Assembly (NCBI RefSeq): GCF_009749465.1
Contig: NZ_WBIS01000004.1
Location: 62,001-126,000, forward strand
DNA from: Agromyces terreus
Lineage (GTDB): Bacteria; Actinomycetota; Actinomycetes; Actinomycetales; Microbacteriaceae
Direction: 5' to 3'
DNA: 64,000 nt
A program made the translations under genes and the position numbers. Of the stretch, positions 1 to 8,383 are shown one piece after another; positions within the stretch are counted from its first letter, which is position 1; each line of letters begins with the position of its first letter. The notes under the pieces were generated by a model. That model worked only from the letters and a program-made list of their open reading frames with translations, ran no database searches and had not been told where the DNA came from.

Positions 1-2909
1 ATCCACCCGAGCGCCGACGTGTCGACGGGTTCGAGGTGGCTGCCCTGGCTCACCTGCGGCAGTTGCTGCGGATCGCCGAGCAGCAGCAGGTTGCGCGCCG
101 AGACGGAGGTCGCGATGGTCGACGCGAGCGAGAACTGCCCGGCCTCGTCGATGACGAGGAGGTCGAGCGAACCGCGCGGCACGCGGTCGGCGTTGGCGAA
201 GTCCCACGCGGTGCCGCCCACCACGAATCCGGTGCCGGCGTGCGCCTCGGCGAACTGCGCGATGCCGTTGCGGCGTTTGTCGAGCCGCGTGTAGTCGTGC
301 CCGAACGGCTCGTTCTCGTCTTTCGGCGCCTTGCCGACGAGGTCGGGCGCGAGCCCGGCGCGGATCGTGGCGTCGAGCACGTTCTCGACGACGGCGTGCG
401 ACTGGGCGACGACGCCGATCTTCCAGGCGTGCTTCGACACGAGTTCGGTGATCACGTGCGAGGCGACGTAGGTCTTGCCCGTGCCGGGAGGGCCCTGCAC
501 CGCGAGATAGGAGTCGTCGAGCTGACGCAGGCCGGCGATGACGGCGCCGACGTAGTCGTGGTTCGCGGCATGAGTACCCGCCGCCCCGAGGCCGCGCCCG
601 TCGCGGGTGCGCGGAACGGAGCGGCGGAGGATGTCGACCGCGGGGTTCGCGGGCCATTGCGGCCAGGCCCTGGCGACCTGCTCGCCCCAAGCGGCGATCG
701 CGTCCTTCTGGCGCCCCGCGGGCGGCGGTGAGCCGGGCACGACCGCCATGGGCAGCGCTGACCAGGTCTCGCCGTCGGACGCGAACTCCTCGACGACGAC
801 CCCGTCGTCGAGCACCTCGACGATCTGCACGTCTCGCTTCGTGCGCGACCCCGGCCGCGCGAGGGCGGTGCCGCCGAACGGCGCGGGCGAGTCGTACAGC
901 ACGAAGACGCTGCCGCCGACCGAGAAGCGGGAACCGGGCGCGACGCGCCCTCGGAGCCGAACGTGCCGGCGCTCGGCCTTCTTGCCCTCGGGGACGAACC
1001 AGGGCTGCGCGACCGCGGATGCCGCGGGGTCGACGACGATGACGTCGCGCTGCTCCTCCCAGGCTTCGAGTGGCTGCTCGAGGCGGAAGAAGTGCGCCCA
1101 CCAGAAGCTCTTCGCCTCGCGGTCGTGGTAGTCGACGGCGGCGGCCGCGAGGGCCAGGGCCGTGTGGTCGGCATCGCGATCGGGGTCGTCGCGGGGGCCC
1201 GCGAGGTGTTGCAGGTGCAGCGCGACCGGCGACGGCTCGGCGACGCGGCCCTCGGCCTTGGCGGCCTCGACGAGCTGCGACTCGGGCACCGACGGCACCC
1301 CGGCCGCGCGCGCGAGGCCGAGCAGCCAGTCGCGCAGGCGCAGCGTCGAGACGCAGTCGTAGCGGTTGTAGTCGGCGAGGTCGTCGAGCACCAGCTGGGC
1401 GGCCGCGGTGCCGGTGAGGCCGGTCTCGGGGTCGAGCTCGTCTCCCGACGCGGCGAGGGCGCGGGCGCGCACGTACTCGAGGATCGAGTCGCCGCCCGAC
1501 TTCACCTCGGCCTCGCGCAGCTCGTCGCCCATGTAGAGCGGTTCGAGCTTCTTGATGGAGTACGAGCGGCTGCCCACACGCACCGCGCGCTTGACGATGG
1601 GGTAGAGGTCGACGAACACGCCGTCGGCGAGCAACCCGTCGACCTCGGCCTCGCGCACGCCGTGGCGCGCCGCGATCGAGAGCAGGTGCGCCTTCTCGTA
1701 GTTGGCGTAGTGGTAGATGTGCAGGTTCGGGTGCGCGGCCCGGCGAGCGGCGACGAGGTCGAGGAACCGCTCGAGCGCGACGCGTTCTTCGGCGAACGTG
1801 TGCGCCCAGAGCGGCGTGAACCGATCGTCGACGTCGACCATGCCGAAGAGGTAGTCGATGCCCCAGTCGCGGGCCGGACCCTCGGTGTAGAGCGGATCGC
1901 CCTCGAAGTCGAAGAACAGGTCGCCGGCGTCGGGCTCGGGGATCGCGGCGAGCGCCGCGGGGTCGCGCACGTCGACGGGCGGGGGCAGTGGCGGGTCGTC
2001 GGGGGAGCGGGTGCCCGAGGCATCCGCCGCCTGCGTCGCCGCCTCGGCCTCGAGTTGGAGCCGTGCCTGCACGCGCAGGTTGGCGAGGGTCGCGTCGAGC
2101 ATGCCCGGCACGGGGACGTCGGATGCCGCGAGCGCATCGATCGTCGTGATGCCGGCGTCTGCGAAGCGCGACCGCTGCGTCACCCTGAGGCCGGCGACGA
2201 GGAGCACGTCGCGGTGCGAGACGACCTCGAGATCGCAGGTCGCGCAGCGGCCGTCGAGGCCGTAGCGGGGATCGCCCCACTGCACCGGACGTGTGTCGGC
2301 GAGACGGTCGGCGATGATGCGTTCGAGTCGCTCACGGCGCAGTCGGTACACCGGCGCGATGTCGTCGAGGCGGTGGGTGCTCGTGGTGCCGTCGCCGAGC
2401 AGCAGCTCGACGGTGTCGGCGCAGGGCACGCCGATGCGGTCGAGCTGCTCGGCGTACGCGGCGAGCTGCAGCAGCGCCGTGACCTTCGCGCGGCGCGCGA
2501 GCTTGCTGTCTTGCACGAGGTAGCGGCCGTCGGGCTGCCGCACGATGAAGTCGGCGAAACCGATGAAGCCGTCGTCGGCGAACGTCGCCTGGAACACCAC
2601 GGGAACCCCGGCGGCGAAGGCGGCGTTCGTGGCCTCGACGGCGGCGGCCACCGCGGCCGCGTCGCGCACCGACGGCCGCTCGATCTCGACGACGCCCGCG
2701 CCGAACTGCTCGCGGTAGCGCTCGAGCACCCGGAGCTCGTGCGCGTCGCCCATGCGGCCCGAGCGCTCGAGCATGGCGTCTTCGGGGTCGGGCACGGCCT
2801 CGATGCGGCCGAGCTTCGCGTCGAGGGCCCGCAGGAACGCGAACTCGCATTCGGACGCCTTCTTCAGGTCGCTCGCGCTCGTGACCACCGTGCCGTCGAC
2901 CAGGTACAT
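1..2909 (-). CDS. TM0106-type RecB-like nuclease fused to DNA2/UPF1-type helicase (C-terminus cut by window edge)
   Basis: The frame runs leftward from an ATG at 2909 with AAGGGA just upstream and is still open at base 1, so about 969 residues are visible and the C-terminal helicase motifs are missing. Domains in order: a RecB-like nuclease region (residues 1 to about 170, with YLVQDSKL), a CATC cysteine pair near 221, an RNase H-like exonuclease segment (FFDFEGDPLY near 334, YNRYDC near 516), then a superfamily 1 helicase with Walker A GPPGTGK ending at K812 and a DEAG Walker B near 920. This order is that of the TM0106 family of putative nuclease-helicases. A role in DNA repair or processing is inferred from the domains. 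Start and Walker lysine are in one frame, so no net frameshift is present between them. Confidence 0.88.
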   Translation of the reverse strand, partial: MYLVDGTVVTSASDLKKASECEFAFLRALDAKLGRIEAVPDPEDAMLERSGRMGDAHELRVLERYREQFGAGVVEIERPSVRDAAAVAAAVEATNAAFAAGVPVVFQATFADDGFIGFADFIVRQPDGRYLVQDSKLARRAKVTALLQLAAYAEQLDRIGVPCADTVELLLGDGTTSTHRLDDIAPVYRLRRERLERIIADRLADTRPVQWGDPRYGLDGRCATCDLEVVSHRDVLLVAGLRVTQRSRFADAGITTIDALAASDVPVPGMLDATLANLRVQARLQLEAEAATQAADASGTRSPDDPPLPPPVDVRDPAALAAIPEPDAGDLFFDFEGDPLYTEGPARDWGIDYLFGMVDVDDRFTPLWAHTFAEERVALERFLDLVAARRAAHPNLHIYHYANYEKAHLLSIAARHGVREAEVDGLLADGVFVDLYPIVKRAVRVGSRSYSIKKLEPLYMGDELREAEVKSGGDSILEYVRARALAASGDELDPETGLTGTAAAQLVLDDLADYNRYDCVSTLRLRDWLLGLARAAGVPSVPESQLVEAAKAEGRVAEPSPVALHLQHLAGPRDDPDRDADHTALALAAAAVDYHDREAKSFWWAHFFRLEQPLEAWEEQRDVIVVDPAASAVAQPWFVPEGKKAERRHVRLRGRVAPGSRFSVGGSVFVLYDSPAPFGGTALARPGSRTKRDVQIVEVLDDGVVVEEFASDGETWSALPMAVVPGSPPPAGRQKDAIAAWGEQVARAWPQWPANPAVDILRRSVPRTRDGRGLGAAGTHAANHDYVGAVIAGLRQLDDSYLAVQGPPGTGKTYVASHVITELVSKHAWKIGVVAQSHAVVENVLDATIRAGLAPDLVGKAPKDENEPFGHDYTRLDKRRNGIAQFAEAHAGTGFVVGGTAWDFANADRVPRGSLDLLVIDEAGQFSLASTIATSVSARNLLLLGDPQQLPQVSQGSHLEPVDTSALGW

Positions 2910-3005
2910 CGGGTTCCCTTCGCGAAATGCCGTGACTTCACGCTAGCGGCGGCATCCGACATCCGATCGACGAGGCGGCGCAGGCCGGATGCCGCGCGCC
3001 GGCGC

Positions 3006-3632
3006 CTACCCGACGGCGAGCGCTCCGCGACGCATGCCGAGCATGCCCTCGACCGCGTGGCCGATGCGCGAGCCTCGTTCGCCGGAGTCGCCCCAGCGCA
3101 CGAGCGCGTGCGCGTTGAGGCCGTCGATCATGCCGAGCAGCTGCCACGCGACGCCGGCGGGATCGTCGGTCTCGAACTCGCCCTCGGCGACGCCCGCCGT
3201 GACGATGCCGAGGAGGAACGCGTGCCAGTCGTCCATCTCGTCGCGCACGCGCTGTGCGAGGGCCTCGTTCCGGCGGCCCATGGCCCAGGCCTCGACCCAG
3301 ATGAGGGTGACGTCGTCGCGCGTGCCGTCGAGGAGCGTGTCGAGCAGGTGCGAGAGCCGGGCGCGCGGCGTCGCGAGGTCTGCGACGAGCGCCCCGACCT
3401 CGATGAGCTCGGCCTGCACGATGCCGCCGAACGTGCGGGCGATCAGGGATTCCATGTTGGGCTCGTAGTGCGCGACGAGCGCGGGCGCGACGTCGATGCG
3501 GGCCGCGATGCTGCGGAGCGTGAGCGCCGAGATGCCGTCTTCGACGGCCACCTCGCGGGCGGCGGCCGCGATCTCGGCCGCGCGCTCGGCGGGGCTCTTG
3601 CGTTCGGCCTTCTTGCGGACCGGTCTTGACAT
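3006..3632 (-). CDS. TetR/AcrR-family transcriptional regulator
   Basis: The protein of 208 residues starts MSRPVRKKAERKSPAERAAE. Its N-terminal helix-turn-helix reads ISALTLRSIAARIDVAPALVAHY, which is the TetR pattern of three helices before a recognition tyrosine or histidine. The C-terminal part is a helical ligand-binding domain, as in TetR_C families. The frame can be extended 35 codons upstream, but the chosen ATG has GAGGT at the right distance and begins the conserved region. It diverges from the permease-deiminase-amidase operon, and a perfect palindrome lies between the two starts, so it probably represses that operon and itself. The effector is not deducible; agmatine, a related polyamine or the permease substrate are guesses from context. 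Confidence 0.85.
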   Translation of the reverse strand: MSRPVRKKAERKSPAERAAEIAAAAREVAVEDGISALTLRSIAARIDVAPALVAHYEPNMESLIARTFGGIVQAELIEVGALVADLATPRARLSHLLDTLLDGTRDDVTLIWVEAWAMGRRNEALAQRVRDEMDDWHAFLLGIVTAGVAEGEFETDDPAGVAWQLLGMIDGLNAHALVRWGDSGERGSRIGHAVEGMLGMRRGALAVG

Positions 3633-3666
3633 GGTGACCTCGGGTGGGTAGCGTCGCTGCAACTTG

Positions 3667-3682
3667 TTGATCGTTTGATCAA
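3667..3682. promoter_or_regulatory. candidate TetR operator palindrome
   Basis: TTGATC-GTTT-GATCAA is a perfect inverted repeat with 6-bp arms and a 4-bp spacer. It lies between the divergent TetR gene (start 3632) and permease gene (start 3740), 35 and 57 bases from the two starts. It is AT-rich in a GC-rich surround. Binding by the adjacent TetR is inferred. Confidence 0.6.
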
Positions 3683-3739
3683 TAGTAGATCGAGTCCCCG
3701 ATCCTGTCGAGAGATCGACCGACCGAAAGCCCCTCAACG

Positions 3740-5302
3740 ATGAGCAACACCACCCCGACCGCGGATGCCGAGACGACCCCGCGCCCGCACGACCCCGCGC
3801 CGGCCGCGCCCCACGAACTCGCCCCCGCCGCCGACCGCGTCGGCCACGTCGAGACCCACGGCACCGAGCACATCCCCGCCGCCGAGCGCCACGGACGCCC
3901 GTCGGGCCTGTTCTGGGTCTGGATGAGCGCGAACGTCGGCTACCTCTACTTCGTCGTGGGCGGCGTGCTCATGCTCCTCGGCCTGCCCGTCTGGGAGGCG
4001 CTCGCGATCACCGTGGCCGGCAACCTCTGGTGGGCGCTCGTCGGCTTCCTCGCCGTGAGCGGTCCGGTGTCGGGCTCGCCGAGCGTGTCGATCATGCGCG
4101 CCATGTTCGGCGTCCGTGGCAACAAGGTCTTCGGCGCCGGCCTCGGCGTGCTCATCGGCCTGTTCTACGAGATCATCAACGTCGCGTTCGCCACGCTCGC
4201 CGCCATCGCCCTGCTCGGCCACTTCGGCATCGCCCTCCCCGCCGGCGGCGAATGGATAGCGCTCGCCGTGATCGGCGTGCTGAGCTTCGTCATCGGCGTC
4301 TACGGCCACGCGACGATCATGGCGCTCGCCCCGTGGTTCTCGGCCGCGCTCGCCGTGGTCTTCGTGCTCCTCGCGGTCTTCGTGTTCGGGGCGGCCGACT
4401 GGGCCTACGATGTCGAGCCCCTGCCGGTCGCCGATCACTGGGCGCTCGTCATGCTGGGTTTCGCGATCGTCGCGTCGAGCCCGCTCAGCTGGGGCACGGG
4501 CGCCGACTACGCGCGCTACCTGCCGGCGGATGTCTCGAAGCGGGCCGTCGCCTGGTACACCGCACTGGGCGGCTTCATCCCGGCCGTGCTCATCGGCGGT
4601 CTCGGCGTGATCGCCGGCACCGCGATCGACATGACCGACCCGCAGCTCACGATCGGCGAGATCGTGCCGTCGTGGTTCACCCCGATCTTCCTCGCGATGA
4701 TCGTGCTGTCCTCGATCACGAACAACGTGCTCGTCGCGTACTCGACCGGCTTCTACGCGCAGGCCCTCGCAGCCCGCATCTCGCGCGCCGCGACCACCGT
4801 CGTCACGGGCTTCATCGCCACGGCGATCGCGGGCTGGCTGCTGTTCCTCTCGCCGAGCTTCCTCGACACGCTGAGCGCATCGCTCGAACTCTCGGTCACG
4901 GTGTTCGGCCCGCTCGTTGCGATCTACGCGATCGACATCGTGCTGCGCCGCAACCGCTACGACGGCGCCGCCCTCGACGACCAGCGTCGCGGCAGCCCGT
5001 TCTGGTATCGAGGCGGCGTGTTCCTGCCGGGCGTCATCGCGATGGTCGTCGGCATGACCGTCGCGGTGCTCATGGCGAACACCACGCTCTACGTCGGTCC
5101 GATCTCCGCCGCGCTCGACGGCGCCGACTTCTCCGCGCTCGCGGGCCCCCTGCTCGGCGCGGGCGTGTACGCCCTGCTCTGGCGCACCACGGCCCCGTAC
5201 CGCGACCCGGCGAAACGCCCGAACGGGCGCCCGGCCGAGGCATCCGCTGACATCATCGAAACGGATGCCGCGGCATCCCGAACCGAAGGAGTGCACGCAT
5301 GA
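3740..5302 (+). CDS. NCS1-type (purine/cytosine permease-like) membrane transporter
   Basis: A 520-residue integral membrane protein with a hydrophilic N-terminal tail of about 55 residues and about 12 hydrophobic helices. The SGPVSGSPSVSIMRAMFG segment after the second helix resembles the substrate-site region of purine-cytosine permease-like (NCS1) transporters. Other conserved-looking parts are SPLSWGTGADYARYLP and ITNNVLVAYSTGFYAQALA. It should import a nucleobase-like or amine compound with a cation. It is the first gene of a three-gene operon: its stop overlaps the start of the deiminase gene (ATGA), which suggests that it imports agmatine or another substrate of the two enzymes downstream. 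That substrate is inferred, not read from the protein. Confidence 0.82.
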   Translation: MSNTTPTADAETTPRPHDPAPAAPHELAPAADRVGHVETHGTEHIPAAERHGRPSGLFWVWMSANVGYLYFVVGGVLMLLGLPVWEALAITVAGNLWWALVGFLAVSGPVSGSPSVSIMRAMFGVRGNKVFGAGLGVLIGLFYEIINVAFATLAAIALLGHFGIALPAGGEWIALAVIGVLSFVIGVYGHATIMALAPWFSAALAVVFVLLAVFVFGAADWAYDVEPLPVADHWALVMLGFAIVASSPLSWGTGADYARYLPADVSKRAVAWYTALGGFIPAVLIGGLGVIAGTAIDMTDPQLTIGEIVPSWFTPIFLAMIVLSSITNNVLVAYSTGFYAQALAARISRAATTVVTGFIATAIAGWLLFLSPSFLDTLSASLELSVTVFGPLVAIYAIDIVLRRNRYDGAALDDQRRGSPFWYRGGVFLPGVIAMVVGMTVAVLMANTTLYVGPISAALDGADFSALAGPLLGAGVYALLWRTTAPYRDPAKRPNGRPAEASADIIETDAAASRTEGVHA

Positions 5303-6333
5303 CCTGGCGCATGCCCGCAGAGACCGCGCCGCACGAGCGCACGTGGATGGCCTTCCCGCGCGAGGGCTTCACCCTCGGTGAATCGGCCGCCGACCGCGAG
5401 GAGGGCTACGCCGCCTGGACCGCCGTCGCCCACGCCGTCGCGGAGTTCGAGCCCGTGTCGATGCTCGTCGACCCCACCGAGGTCGCCCGCGCGCGCGACC
5501 TGCTGGGCGACGGCATCGCCCAGGTCGAGACGCCCGTCGACGAGTTCTGGATGCGCGACCACGGCCCGACCTTCGTGCTCGACGCCGACCGCCCGGGCGT
5601 CCTCGGCGCGGTCGACTGGATCTTCAACGGCTGGGGCGACCCCGAATGGTCGGAATGGCGCAAGTCGGCCGAGCACGCGCGGTTCATCGCCGAACTCGTC
5701 GGCGCCGAACTCGTGACGAGCACGCTCGTGAACGAGGGCGGCGGCATCCACGTCGACGGCGAGGGCACGGTGCTCCTCACCGAGACCGTGCAGCTCGACC
5801 CGCGCCGCAACCCGTACGCCGACCGCGCCCGCGTTGAGGCCGAGATGGCGCGCACGATCGGTGCGACGAAGGCCGTGTGGCTGCCCCGCGGACTCACGCG
5901 CGACTACGACGACTTCGGCACGAACGGGCACGTCGACATCGTCGCGACCCTCGCCTCCCCCGGCCGCATGCTCCTGCACCGCCAGGACGACCCGTCGCAC
6001 CCCGACTTCGAGGTCACGCGCGACCTGCGCACGCAGCTCTCGCAGGAGACGGATGCCGCGGGCCGCGCGTTCGAGATCCTCGACCTGCCCGCACCCGCCG
6101 AGATCCGCGACGACGAGGGCTTCGTCGACTGGAGCTACGTCAATCACCTCGTCGTGAACGGCGGCGTCATCGCGTGCGGCTTCGGCGACGAGCGAGCGGA
6201 TGCCGCGGCGCGCGACATCCTCGAGGCGGCCTACCCCGGCCGCACGGCCGTGACGGTCGACGCGCGACCGCTGTTCGCCCGGGGCGGCGGCATCCACTGC
6301 ATCACGCAGCAGCAGCCGGCGGTGGCGCGATGA
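5299..6333 (+). CDS. aguA: agmatine deiminase family protein
   Basis: A 344-residue enzyme of the agmatine deiminase / peptidyl-arginine-deiminase-like family (guanidino-modifying superfamily), about the usual length. Visible motifs are EFWMRDHGPTFV (near 84), NEGGGIHVDGEGTVLLTE (near 147), DDFGTNGHVDIV with the catalytic His, and the C-terminal GGGIHCITQQQP whose Cys (residue 334) is the expected nucleophile. The family reaction is hydrolysis of agmatine to N-carbamoylputrescine and ammonia. It overlaps the genes on both sides by ATGA, so it is translationally coupled to the transporter and the amidase. The activity fits agmatine use as a nitrogen source; another guanidino substrate is possible. 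Confidence 0.88.
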   Translation: MTWRMPAETAPHERTWMAFPREGFTLGESAADREEGYAAWTAVAHAVAEFEPVSMLVDPTEVARARDLLGDGIAQVETPVDEFWMRDHGPTFVLDADRPGVLGAVDWIFNGWGDPEWSEWRKSAEHARFIAELVGAELVTSTLVNEGGGIHVDGEGTVLLTETVQLDPRRNPYADRARVEAEMARTIGATKAVWLPRGLTRDYDDFGTNGHVDIVATLASPGRMLLHRQDDPSHPDFEVTRDLRTQLSQETDAAGRAFEILDLPAPAEIRDDEGFVDWSYVNHLVVNGGVIACGFGDERADAAARDILEAAYPGRTAVTVDARPLFARGGGIHCITQQQPAVAR

Positions 6334-8273
6334 GCGCGGAGTCTCGCGGGTCGAGGAGCGAAGCGTCTCGAGACCTTGCGGGGGTTGGTCTCGAGACGGC
6401 GGCTCCTTCGTCGCTGCCTCCTCGACCGGCGGCCGAGGCGTCTCGCGGGTCGAGGAGCGGAGCGTCTCGAGACCCCGACGTCGTCGAGGCGTCGATCGCC
6501 GACCTGCGCGCCGCCCTCGAGTCGGGCGCAGTGACCGCGGTCGAACTGCTCGACCGCTACCTCGCGCGGATCGCAGCGTACGACGGCCCCGACACGGCGA
6601 CGGCGCTCAACGCGCTCGTCGTGATGAACCCCGAGGCCCGCGCCGACGCCGCGGCATCCGACGCCCGTCGCACCAGAGGCGAGACGCTCGGCCCGCTCGA
6701 CGGGATCCCGTACACCGCGAAGGACAGCTATCTCGCGCGCGGCCTGACCGCGGCCGCCGGGTCGCCCGCGTTCGCCGACCTCGTCGCGCAGCGCGACGCG
6801 TTCACGATCGAGCGCCTGCGCGGTGCCGGCGCCGTGCTCATCGGGCTCACGAACATGCCCCCGATGGCGAACGGCGGCATGCAGCGCGGCGTCTACGGAC
6901 GCGCCGAGAGTCCGTACAACGCGGACTTCCTCACGGCCGCGTTCGGGTCGGGCTCCTCCAACGGGTCGGGCACGGCGACCGCGGCATCCTTCGCGGCCTT
7001 CGGACTCGGCGAGGAGACCTGGTCGTCGGGGCGCGCGCCCGCCTCGAACAACGCCCTCTGCGCCTACACGCCGTCGCGCGGCGTCATCTCGGTGCGGGGC
7101 AACTGGCCGCTCGTGCCCACCATGGACGTCGTCGTGCCGCACACCCGCAGCATGGCCGACCTGCTCGAGGTGCTCGACGTGATCGTGGCCGACGACCCCG
7201 AGACGCGCGGCGACTTCTGGCGGGTGCAGCCGTGGGTGGCGATTCCGCGCTCCTCCGACATCCGCCCCGCGTCGTATGTCGCGTTGGTCCCGTCTCGCGG
7301 GTCGGGGAGCGAAGCGTCTCGAGATCTGGCGGGGGTTGGTCTCGAGACGGCGGCTCCTTCGTCGCTGCCCCCTCGACCGGCGGGGGAGGCACTCGCGGGC
7401 CGGCGGCTCGGGGTTCCGCGCATGTACGTGAACGCCGACCCCGAGGCCGGCACGGCCGAACCCGGCCGCACGCCCGGGATCGGCGGAGCCACCGGGCAGC
7501 GCATCGAGACCCGCGCGTCGGTGATCGAGCTGTGGCGGGCGGCGCGCCGCGACCTCGAGGCGGCGGGTGCCGAGGTCGTCGAGGTCGACTTCCCGGTCGT
7601 GTCGAACTACGAGGGCGACCGCCCCGGCGCGCCGACGATCGCGACGCGCGGGCTCGTGACGCCCGAGTACCTGCGGCGCGAGATCGTCGACCTGTCGGCC
7701 TGGGCGTGGAACGACTTCCTCGACGCGAACGGCGACCCCGCCCTGCGTGCGCTCGCCGACGTCGACGGCACGCGCATCTTCCCGCAGCCCGAGGGCGCCC
7801 TGCCTGACCGCTACACCGGCTTCGACGACGACATCGCCGAGTACCCGGAGTGGGCGCGCGAGCACCCCGGCGCGACGTTCGACGACATGCCCGAGCTCGA
7901 GTCCGGCATCCGCGGCCTCGAGGAGACCCGCCGGATCGACCTCGAGCAGTGGATGGACGGCCTCGGCCTCGACGCCGTCGTGTTCCCCGCGGTCGCCGAC
8001 GTCGGCCCCGCCGACATGGACGTGCACGAGGCATCCGCAGATCTCGGCTGGCGCAACGGCGTGTGGGTCGCGAACGGCAACCTCGTGCCGCGGCACCTCG
8101 GCATTCCGACGGTCACCGTGCCGATGGGCACGATGGCCGACATCCGGATGCCGGTGGGCCTCACGTTCGCCGGCCGCGCCTACGACGACACGGAACTGCT
8201 GCGCCTCGCCGCTGCCTTCGAGTCGACCGGCGCTCGCCGCACGGAGCCGCCCCGCACGCCGCGCCTCGCCTGA
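6330..8273 (+). CDS. amidase-signature family amidase carrying two in-frame repeat insertions
   Basis: A 647-residue amidase-signature hydrolase. The Ser-cisSer-Lys triad is visible: Lys in DGIPYTAKDSY, cis-Ser in FGSGSSNGSG, nucleophile Ser in EETWSSGRAPAS. The first 50 or so residues (from 6349 to 6474) and residues about 324-350 (7300 to 7378) are encoded by copies of a palindromic repeat also found between genes. Both read SR(G)S-SEASRDLAGVGLETAAPSS and look like insertions rather than enzyme core. The ATG overlaps the deiminase stop. In context it may hydrolyse N-carbamoylputrescine, a step normally done by nitrilase-type AguB, or a related amide; this is an inference. A start further downstream, past the repeat, would lose ATGA coupling, and no better site was found. 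Confidence 0.85.
   Translation: MSAESRGSRSEASRDLAGVGLETAAPSSLPPRPAAEASRGSRSGASRDPDVVEASIADLRAALESGAVTAVELLDRYLARIAAYDGPDTATALNALVVMNPEARADAAASDARRTRGETLGPLDGIPYTAKDSYLARGLTAAAGSPAFADLVAQRDAFTIERLRGAGAVLIGLTNMPPMANGGMQRGVYGRAESPYNADFLTAAFGSGSSNGSGTATAASFAAFGLGEETWSSGRAPASNNALCAYTPSRGVISVRGNWPLVPTMDVVVPHTRSMADLLEVLDVIVADDPETRGDFWRVQPWVAIPRSSDIRPASYVALVPSRGSGSEASRDLAGVGLETAAPSSLPPRPAGEALAGRRLGVPRMYVNADPEAGTAEPGRTPGIGGATGQRIETRASVIELWRAARRDLEAAGAEVVEVDFPVVSNYEGDRPGAPTIATRGLVTPEYLRREIVDLSAWAWNDFLDANGDPALRALADVDGTRIFPQPEGALPDRYTGFDDDIAEYPEWAREHPGATFDDMPELESGIRGLEETRRIDLEQWMDGLGLDAVVFPAVADVGPADMDVHEASADLGWRNGVWVANGNLVPRHLGIPTVTVPMGTMADIRMPVGLTFAGRAYDDTELLRLAAAFESTGARRTEPPRTPRLA
6349..6474. repeat. 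palindromic GGTCGAGGAG/GTCTCGAGACC repeat inside the amidase gene, copy 1
   Basis: Three arm units are seen. The first and third are of the short type, beginning GGTCGAGGAGCG and ending GTCTCGAGACC; the middle one is a longer inverted arm. The first two face each other, giving a dyad. All are read in frame as residues 7-49 of the amidase. The same arms occur at 7300, 13750, 38574, 59392 and 61121. Confidence 0.85.
7300..7378. repeat. palindromic repeat inside the amidase gene, copy 2
   Basis: A second copy of the dyad, almost identical over about 75 bases to the left two arms of the copy at 6349. It keeps the reading frame of the amidase and adds about 27 residues between SSDIRPASYVALVP and GEALAGRRLGVPRMYV, where the enzyme core resumes. 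Confidence 0.85.
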
Positions 8274-8292
8274 GCGCCCGCGCCTGCGGCGG

Positions 8293-8314
8293 GTTCACCT
8301 CCTGTTCAGATCGG
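8293..8314 (+). promoter_or_regulatory. candidate PHO box (PhoP-type direct repeat)
   Basis: Two adjacent 11-base units, GTTCACCTCCT and GTTCAGATCGG, share GTTCA at an 11-base period, the arrangement of PhoP-binding PHO boxes described in Streptomyces. A third GTTCACC lies at 8354. The site is about 70 bases before the GTG start of a secreted phosphoesterase gene, a typical phosphate-starvation target. No binding evidence is available. Confidence 0.5.
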
Positions 8315-8383
8315 ATCCACACCCGGCACATCCGGCGTCCCTAGCCTCCGAGGGTTCACCCCCGACAGGAAACGGAACTCGAC

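Noticed and set aside
963..3629. Long rightward frame (888 codons) over the nuclease/helicase and TetR genes
   Set aside because: Antisense shadow that spans two real leftward genes with clear motifs and their promoter gap.
6330..8273. Amidase as a pseudogene broken by repeats
   Set aside because: The frame is intact across both insertions and the Lys/Ser/Ser triad is present, so it is reported as a gene with insertions.
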